From the NCBI GenBank assembly GCA_905200545.1, contig CAJKKQ010000010.1, positions 17,515 through 81,514 on the forward strand: 64,000 bases of DNA, in the 5' to 3' direction. This document shows, one piece after another, positions 59,452 to 64,000 of this stretch. A program made the position numbers and the translations under genes. The stretch comes from an uncultured Oscillibacter sp. (GTDB lineage Bacteria; Bacillota; Clostridia; Oscillospirales; Oscillospiraceae). Each line of letters starts with the position of its first letter. Position 1 is the first letter of the stretch. The notes beneath the pieces are model-generated. The model saw only the letters and a program-made list of their open reading frames with translations, made no database searches and was not told the DNA's origin.

Positions 59452-59779
59452 ACGTACCGCCCCTTCCCAGCCCGTCGGGCCTGTCCGCCGGGTAGGCACC
59501 ATCACCTTCGGACTGGTGCTGGTGGTCTGCGGCCTCGCCATGCTGGCGGCCATGTTTTTCCCGGATCTGGATCTGCGGTGGGCCATCAAGCTCTCCCCCC
59601 TGGCCCTCATCTGCCTGGGGGCGGAGGTTCTGCTCTCCGCCCGCCGGGGCGGGCGCATCCGCTACGACTGGGTGGGAATGCTCCTCTCGGGGCTCATTGT
59701 GGGAATGTCCATGTGCTTCTTTGCCGCCGCCTGGTGGGCCCTCTATGCCCCCGAGGGCTGGTGGTACGGCTGCTGGTAA
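59438..59779 (+). CDS. Small LiaF-like transmembrane protein
   Basis: 113 residues with three or four helices. The segment GTITFGLVLVVCGLAMLAAMFFPDLDL and KLSPLALICLGAEVLLSAR resemble the DUF5668/LiaF-type transmembrane domain, often found with envelope-stress systems. AGAGGAGG lies before ATG 59438. It is the last gene of the sigma operon; a terminator follows. It lacks the C-terminal beta domain of true LiaF. Confidence 0.78.
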   Translation: METTERTAPSQPVGPVRRVGTITFGLVLVVCGLAMLAAMFFPDLDLRWAIKLSPLALICLGAEVLLSARRGGRIRYDWVGMLLSGLIVGMSMCFFAAAWWALYAPEGWWYGCW

Positions 59780-59797
59780 AACCGCGGCACAGAGATC

Positions 59798-59835
59798 GCG
59801 GGACGGGTCTTTTCACCCGTCCCGCTTTTCCTTTT
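59798..59835 (+). terminator. Terminator of the sigma-factor operon
   Basis: 11-bp perfect stem GCGGGACGGGT/ACCCGTCCCGC, then TTTTCCTTTT. Confidence 0.88.
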
Positions 59836-59848
59836 GCCCGGTTTATTG

Positions 59849-59854
59849 TATAAT
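59849..59854 (+). promoter_or_regulatory. -10 element of trmO
   Basis: TATAAT, 36 bases before the trmO start; the -35 region is poor (TTTTCC at 17-base spacing). Confidence 0.5.
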
Positions 59855-59890
59855 GGGAAAAATTCATCCGCAGCTAAGGGGGAACCTCTC

Positions 59891-60580
59891 ATGGATCAGA
59901 TTTTTTCCATGCGGCCCATCGCCCGCATTCACAGTGATTTTTCCACCAAGTTCGGCATTCCCCGGCAAAGCGGCCTGGTGGACGCCCTGACCGCCACCGT
60001 GGTCTTCGAGCCGGAATTCCGCAATCCCGACGCCCTGCGGGGCATCGAGGGCTTTTCCCACATCTGGCTCATTTGGGCCTTCGATCAGTCCGTCCGGCAG
60101 GGGTGGTCCCCCACTGTGCGGCCTCCCCGGCTGGGAGGCAACGCAAAAATGGGCGTATTTGCCACCCGCTCGCCCTTCCGGCCCAACCCCATCGGCCTCT
60201 CCTCCGTGCGGCTGGAGGCAGTGGAGCAGACGCCGGACCACGGCACGGTGCTCCACGTCCGGGGTGCCGACCTCATGGACGGCACCCCCATTCTGGACAT
60301 CAAGCCCTACATCCCCTACGGGGATGCCCACCCCGATGCCGTGGGGGGCTTTGCCTCCGCTCCTGCCGGGCCCACCCTGGACGTGCAGATTCCCCCGGAG
60401 CTGTTGGAAAAAGTTCCGGAGGACCGGCGGGAGGCATTGCAGCAGGTGCTCTCCCTGGATCCCCGTCCCCATTACCAGTCGGATCCGGAGCGGATCTACG
60501 GCTTCGGCTTTGCGGGGCTGGAGGTGCGTTTTTCCGTATCAGAGGGTGTGCTGACAGTACGGGAAATCCTGCGTCCCTAA
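59891..60580 (+). CDS. trmO: tRNA (adenine37-N6)-methyltransferase TrmO (TsaA-like)
   Basis: 229 residues of the YaeB/TsaA fold. Seen: FSMRPIARIHSDFSTKFGIPRQ at the start, IEGFSHIWLIWAFDQ, GVFATRSPFRPNPIGLSSVRL and DGTPILDIKPYIPYGD, all characteristic. It methylates N6-threonylcarbamoyladenosine at tRNA position 37 with SAM. AAGGGGGAAC precedes ATG 59891. It is monocistronic. Confidence 0.95.
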   Translation: MDQIFSMRPIARIHSDFSTKFGIPRQSGLVDALTATVVFEPEFRNPDALRGIEGFSHIWLIWAFDQSVRQGWSPTVRPPRLGGNAKMGVFATRSPFRPNPIGLSSVRLEAVEQTPDHGTVLHVRGADLMDGTPILDIKPYIPYGDAHPDAVGGFASAPAGPTLDVQIPPELLEKVPEDRREALQQVLSLDPRPHYQSDPERIYGFGFAGLEVRFSVSEGVLTVREILRP

Positions 60581-60588
60581 AAACAAGC

Positions 60589-60628
60589 AAAAACACGGCC
60601 ATCCCAAATGGGATGGCCGTGTTTTTTA
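60589..60628. terminator. Bidirectional terminator between trmO and the TRAP operon
   Basis: 16-bp stem AAAACACGGCCATCCC/GGGATGGCCGTGTTTT with AAAT loop and A/T tails. Convergent genes share it. Confidence 0.9.
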
Positions 60629-60645
60629 CATGGTTCCGGAAGTGC

Positions 60646-62028
60646 TCAGGCAGCCAGCATGCTGGGCAGCCAGGTGACCAGGGGCGGGAACACCGCGCAC
60701 AGAGCGGTCACAATGCAGATGATGATGATAAAGGGAATAACGCCCTTGTACACTTCCTGGATCTTGATGTTGCCCGGCAGAATGCCCTTGACATAGAACA
60801 GGGCGAAGCCGAAAGGCGGAGTCATGAAGCAGGTCTGCAGCAGCGTGGCGCTGACGGCCACCAGCCACAGCCGGTCGAAACCGAACTGATCCATGATGGG
60901 CAGGAAGATGGGGAATACGATCATGACGATGCCCAGCCAGTCGATAAACATGCCCAGGATGAACATGATGACCATCATGATGGCGAAGGCGCCCCACTTG
61001 CCGATGCCCATGCCCAGCACCCAGTTGGAGATGATCTGGTCGCCGTCCAGGGACATGAAGATACCGGTGAAGGCCGCGGCGCCGAAGAGGATGATGAACA
61101 CCATGGCGGTGGTCTTGGCGGTATCAATGAGGGACTCATAGAGCATCTTCAGGCTGAACTGCTTGTAGAAGATGGCCAGGATCAGGGCAAAGAAAGCGCC
61201 CACGCCGGCAGCCTCGGTGGGAGTGGCGATACCGCCGAAGATGGAGCCCAGCACGGCGATGATCAGCAGCAGAGGGGGAATCAGGTTGATGAGGGAGCCG
61301 GTGATACGCTTTTTGAGCGGCATCTCAGCCAGCTCCTCAGCGCTCATAGCCGGGCCCCAATCGGGATGGATGTGGCAGACCACCATCACATAGATGATGT
61401 AACCCAGAGACAGAGCCAGGCCGGGGACGATGGCGGCAAAGAAGATCTTGCCGACGGAGACCTCAGCATAAGAGCCCATGGACACCAGCATGATGGAGGG
61501 GGGGATCAGGATACCCAGGGAACCGCCGGCGCACACCATGCCGCAGGCCAGGGAGGGCTTGTAGCCGCTGCGCAGCAGGACGGGCAGGGACAGCATGCCC
61601 ATGGTGACCACGGAGGCGCCCACGATACCGGTGGTGGCGGCGAAAACGGTGGACACCAAAATCACGGCCAGGCCAAGGCCGCCCTTCAGGGGCCCCAGCA
61701 GGTAGCGGATGGATTCAAACAATCCGTCTGCCACCTTGGAGTATGTCAGGAAGTTGGCCATCAGCACGAACATGGGGATAGCCACCATGGAGTAGCTTTG
61801 CATCTGGTCGTAGATTTTGGTCATGGCGATGGTAACGCCGGGATCGCCCCAGGCGATCCAGCCCACTACAACGCCGACGCCGCCCAGAACAAAGGCCAGC
61901 TCCTGGCCCAGCACCAGGCCTACCACCATCAAGCCGAACAGCGCCGCGATCATCACGATCGCAAGATCACTTGCCCCGATACCGGAGGAGGTCACAAGAC
62001 CCTGAAGAGAATTCATCAAAGCATCCAT
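60646..62028 (-). CDS. dctM: TRAP transporter large permease (DctM)
   Basis: 460 residues with 12 or more helices. Typical DctM blocks: MFVLMANFLTYSKVADGLFESIR, GSLGILIPPSIMLVSMGSYAEVSVGKIFFAAIVPG, and the second repeat LMTPPFGFALFYVKGILP. It moves the substrate with sodium. The start at 62028 is directly adjacent to the dctQ stop, so the three TRAP genes form one operon in the order dctP-dctQ-dctM. A terminator shared with trmO follows. Confidence 0.96.
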   Translation of the reverse strand: MDALMNSLQGLVTSSGIGASDLAIVMIAALFGLMVVGLVLGQELAFVLGGVGVVVGWIAWGDPGVTIAMTKIYDQMQSYSMVAIPMFVLMANFLTYSKVADGLFESIRYLLGPLKGGLGLAVILVSTVFAATTGIVGASVVTMGMLSLPVLLRSGYKPSLACGMVCAGGSLGILIPPSIMLVSMGSYAEVSVGKIFFAAIVPGLALSLGYIIYVMVVCHIHPDWGPAMSAEELAEMPLKKRITGSLINLIPPLLLIIAVLGSIFGGIATPTEAAGVGAFFALILAIFYKQFSLKMLYESLIDTAKTTAMVFIILFGAAAFTGIFMSLDGDQIISNWVLGMGIGKWGAFAIMMVIMFILGMFIDWLGIVMIVFPIFLPIMDQFGFDRLWLVAVSATLLQTCFMTPPFGFALFYVKGILPGNIKIQEVYKGVIPFIIIICIVTALCAVFPPLVTWLPSMLAA

Positions 62029-62574
62029 TTACTGCGCCTCCTTCCCGGCATCCGGCAGCTTCTTGCCGGTAACATCCGAGATGATGCCGTTGACTTGCTT
62101 GAGAATTTCAGAAACAGACTGGACAGCCAGCAGCAGCAGGCCCAGGAACAGGCAGAACTTCACAGGCCAGGTGGGAGCGGCCCACACGGAGTAGGTCTGC
62201 TCACCGGTGGTATAGGCCTTCATGAAGAATCTCCAGCTCTCGGGCAGCATGGCCGCCACAAAAGGCACCAGGAAAATCAGATACGTAATGGTGTGCAGGA
62301 TGTGCTGCACCAGCATGGGAAAGCGGGCGAAGACCACGTCCACCGCCACGAAGGCCTTCTTCTGGAAACCGAAGGCACAGATCAGGATGATGTAGCTGGC
62401 AAAGAGCATCACGATCAGATCCTGCGTCCAGATCTGGGGGCTGTTGAAAATCCGGCGCAGAATGACCTCGCACAAAATAACAGCCAAAATGCCCAGAACC
62501 AGCAGGGAAAAGACCTTGCCCAGGATATCATTGATTTTATCAATGGTCCTGCAGATTGCATCGATTACTTTCAT
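62029..62574 (-). CDS. dctQ: TRAP transporter small permease (DctQ)
   Basis: 181 residues with four helices, the DctQ layout, including AVILCEVILRRIFNSPQIWTQDL and AYTTGEQTYSVWAAPTWPVKF. The WxxP and TGE segments fit DctQ members linked to TakP-like binding proteins. GAGAGGTG lies before ATG 62574; an in-frame extension through the gap to dctP is rejected. Confidence 0.93.
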   Translation of the reverse strand: MKVIDAICRTIDKINDILGKVFSLLVLGILAVILCEVILRRIFNSPQIWTQDLIVMLFASYIILICAFGFQKKAFVAVDVVFARFPMLVQHILHTITYLIFLVPFVAAMLPESWRFFMKAYTTGEQTYSVWAAPTWPVKFCLFLGLLLLAVQSVSEILKQVNGIISDVTGKKLPDAGKEAQ

Positions 62575-62615
62575 TTTAACACCTCTCTTAAGATTTTCTC
62601 TTCTGCAAGAGGCGA

Positions 62616-63743
62616 TTACTCGTCGCGGTTGAAGCCGAAGCCGTAGTCGCCGGTCCAATCGCGGTAGTTGTTGGCAGCTTCACGGTAAGCCTGCATGGAA
62701 TCATAGACCATCTTGAAGTTGGGGTTGATCTCGCACTCCTCCTGGTAGGTCTCCAGGCAAGCCTGGCGGATGAGCTCCATGTCCTCCTCGGGCAAGCTGG
62801 TGACGGTGACGCCCTGCTCCTCGATCATCTGGTTGGTGACGGTCATGTCGTTCCAGATGTAGCGGGAGAGCTGCTCGCCGCAGCACAGACGGGCCGCGGT
62901 CTCAAAGGCGGTCTGATACTCCTCGGGCAGTTCGTTCCAAGCGTCCATGTTCACCATGACGCCGTTGACGCCGGCGGACTGATACCAGGCGGGGGCGCAC
63001 CAGTAAGGAGCGACCTCCTGGAGCTTCAGGGAGTCGTCAGCCTTGGGGCCGGAGAACTCGCCGCCGTCGATGACGCCGCGCTGCAGGGACTCATAGAGCT
63101 CGGAAGCAGCCACGGTGGTGATGTTGATGCCCAGCTTCTGAGCCGCCTTACCAGCCATGACGCCGCCCAGGCGGATCTTCATGTGCTGCATGTCCTCAAT
63201 GGAGGTGATGGGGCTGACAGAACGGATACCGGACTCGCAGGGGTTGGTGACCAGGGGGAAGTACTCCATATTGTACTGGCCGTACATCTCCTTGTAGCAC
63301 TCCATGCCGCCGGCATCATAGATCCAGGTGTAGTAATCCAGGGCGGTGAAGTCATCCATGATGGTGGACAGCAGCTCGAACGCAGTGTCCTTACCGGACC
63401 AGTAGCCGCCCCAGTCGCCGCCGCACTCGATGGTGCCCTGGCTGACATAGTCGAACAGCTGGCTGGCGGAGCACAGCTCACCGTCGGCATAGTTGGTGAT
63501 CTTGAAACGGCCGCCGGTCAGCTGGCTGACCAGTTCGGTGAAGCGCTGATCCACGGTGAAGTGGACGTTGCCGGCGCCCCAGGTGGAACCCATCTTCCAG
63601 GTCACCACAGGCAGGTCACTGTTTCCGCCGGAGACAGCGTTGGCATTGGCCGCATCCATGACGCCGCTGTCAGCGGAACCGCAGCCTGCCAGCAGGGAAA
63701 GTGCCATGCAAAGCATCAGCAGTGTTGCAAAAACTTTTTTCAT
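62616..63743 (-). CDS. dctP: TRAP transporter substrate-binding protein (DctP, TakP-like)
   Basis: 375 residues. It is a lipoprotein (LLAGC, lipidated Cys21). The mature protein matches the DctP fold. GGYWSGKDTAFELL, and SELYESLQRGVIDGGEFSGPKADDSLKLQ where TakP relatives have EIYxALQRGxIDAxExxGP, place it in the TakP-like subgroup. Known members bind 2-oxo acids or calcium lactate. The arginine in MKIRLGG is conserved for carboxylate binding. GGGAGGAA precedes ATG 63743. First gene of the TRAP operon; the actual ligand is inference. Confidence 0.93.
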   Translation of the reverse strand: MKKVFATLLMLCMALSLLAGCGSADSGVMDAANANAVSGGNSDLPVVTWKMGSTWGAGNVHFTVDQRFTELVSQLTGGRFKITNYADGELCSASQLFDYVSQGTIECGGDWGGYWSGKDTAFELLSTIMDDFTALDYYTWIYDAGGMECYKEMYGQYNMEYFPLVTNPCESGIRSVSPITSIEDMQHMKIRLGGVMAGKAAQKLGINITTVAASELYESLQRGVIDGGEFSGPKADDSLKLQEVAPYWCAPAWYQSAGVNGVMVNMDAWNELPEEYQTAFETAARLCCGEQLSRYIWNDMTVTNQMIEEQGVTVTSLPEEDMELIRQACLETYQEECEINPNFKMVYDSMQAYREAANNYRDWTGDYGFGFNRDE

Positions 63744-63792
63744 CGTTTCCTCCCATTTTCCCGGGCAGCCCGTGGCTGCCCTATTTTCTCTC

Positions 63793-63861
63793 CACATTAT
63801 ATCAAACCTGTATTTGTAAATAAATCGTAAATTCCTGCCCTGGCATAGTCAAATATTTGAC
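63793..63861 (-). promoter_or_regulatory. Promoter region of the TRAP operon with a palindrome
   Basis: Minus-strand TATAAT lies near 63795-63800 with a poor -35. The perfect 14-bp palindrome GTCAAATATTTGAC (63848-63861) lies about 50 bases upstream, a position suited to an activator or repressor site. Confidence 0.5.
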
Positions 63862-63892
63862 GAACGCAGAAATTTCCCCATGGTTTTTGTGT

Positions 63893-63926
63893 AAAAAAGC
63901 GAGGACAGGCCGAAGCCTGTCCCCGC
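63893..63926 (-). terminator. Terminator of the gene at the right edge
   Basis: On the minus strand, stem GCG-x-GGACAGGC/GCCTGTCC-x-CGC followed by TTTTTTA. Confidence 0.85.
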
Positions 63927-63945
63927 TATGCAGCAAGATGTAAAA

Positions 63946-64000
63946 TTACTTCGCGGCCTTGGCAGCCTTGATGGCCTCGATCAGCATGGGGGTGACCTTG
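63946..64000 (-). CDS. Unidentified gene, C-terminal 17 codons only
   Basis: The reading frame enters from the right edge and ends in KVTPMLIEAIKAAKAAK followed by TAA. The terminator 20 bases further supports it as a real gene end. The fragment is an amphipathic Ala/Lys-rich helix, too short to identify a family. Confidence 0.6.
   Translation of the reverse strand, partial: KVTPMLIEAIKAAKAAK

Noticed and set aside
60073..62646. 857-codon rightward open frame
   Set aside because: Antisense to the TRAP permease genes, rich in His, Gln and Asp without a fold; it also starts inside trmO in another frame.
1..64000. tRNA, rRNA, prophage, integrase and transposase genes
   Set aside because: No T-loop or acceptor patterns, rRNA blocks or recombinase motifs were recognised. 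A tRNAscan-SE and barrnap run would settle the RNA genes.

Overview
The window is high-GC chromosomal DNA from an anaerobic, endospore-forming Clostridia-type Firmicute, most likely an Oscillospiraceae gut commensal of the Flavonifractor/Lawsonibacter/Oscillibacter kind. The basis is the sporulation genes (spoVAD, spoVAE, yqfC, yqfD, ylbJ), a reverse rubrerythrin, strong GG-rich ribosome binding sites, the Mbl-type MreB and the codon bias. The genus is inference. No rRNA, tRNA, CRISPR array, prophage or transposase gene was seen.

Layout. 1-7.4 kb: end of an NhaC-type antiporter gene, two zinc-ribbon proteins, spoVAD-spoVAE, a lipoprotein deacetylase followed by cytidine deaminase, a DUF1648 membrane protein and a DUF2156-GNAT fusion. 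7.5-12.9 kb: an NSS sodium symporter, DegV, a sugar acetyltransferase, mbl, comFC and a small HTH regulator. 12.9-13.6 kb: a gene-free, hairpin-rich tract bounded by inverted repeat copies. 13.6-19.5 kb: a long leftward run (yqfC, yqfD, phoH, ybeY, two small membrane proteins, recD2), with ylbJ diverging. 20.6-33.2 kb: deoC, an MBL hydrolase, an SLH-domain serine protease, a HAD phosphatase, a membrane-anchored HTH protein, a DUF1275 protein, reverse rubrerythrin, an EF-G-like GTPase whose 3' end is duplicated around a 141-bp insert, a protein resembling a dead P-type ATPase, and rlmB.

33.4-46.4 kb: ftsH, a GNAT enzyme, a membrane-anchored HTH protein, then a marR-ABC-ABC-yitT operon with three operator repeats in phase. 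After it come a probable small RNA and a DUF2975/YozG/DUF4173 membrane-regulator cluster. 46.4-51.1 kb: an IclR regulator, a DapA-family aldolase, an AEC carrier, DUF3842 and glycerate kinase, with matching candidate operators upstream of iclR and of the aldolase.

51.2-57.7 kb is the most interesting region. It is one operon, larE-larB-larC-fmdE plus a FecBCD-type ABC importer. A near-consensus promoter is followed by a structured leader with mutually exclusive antiterminator and terminator hairpins. The lar genes make the nickel pincer nucleotide cofactor. The importer probably supplies its metal, and the leader is a candidate cis-regulatory RNA. After this come an ECF sigma/anti-sigma module with two membrane proteins, trmO, and a TRAP transporter of the 2-oxo acid/lactate-like subgroup, with one more gene entering at the right edge.
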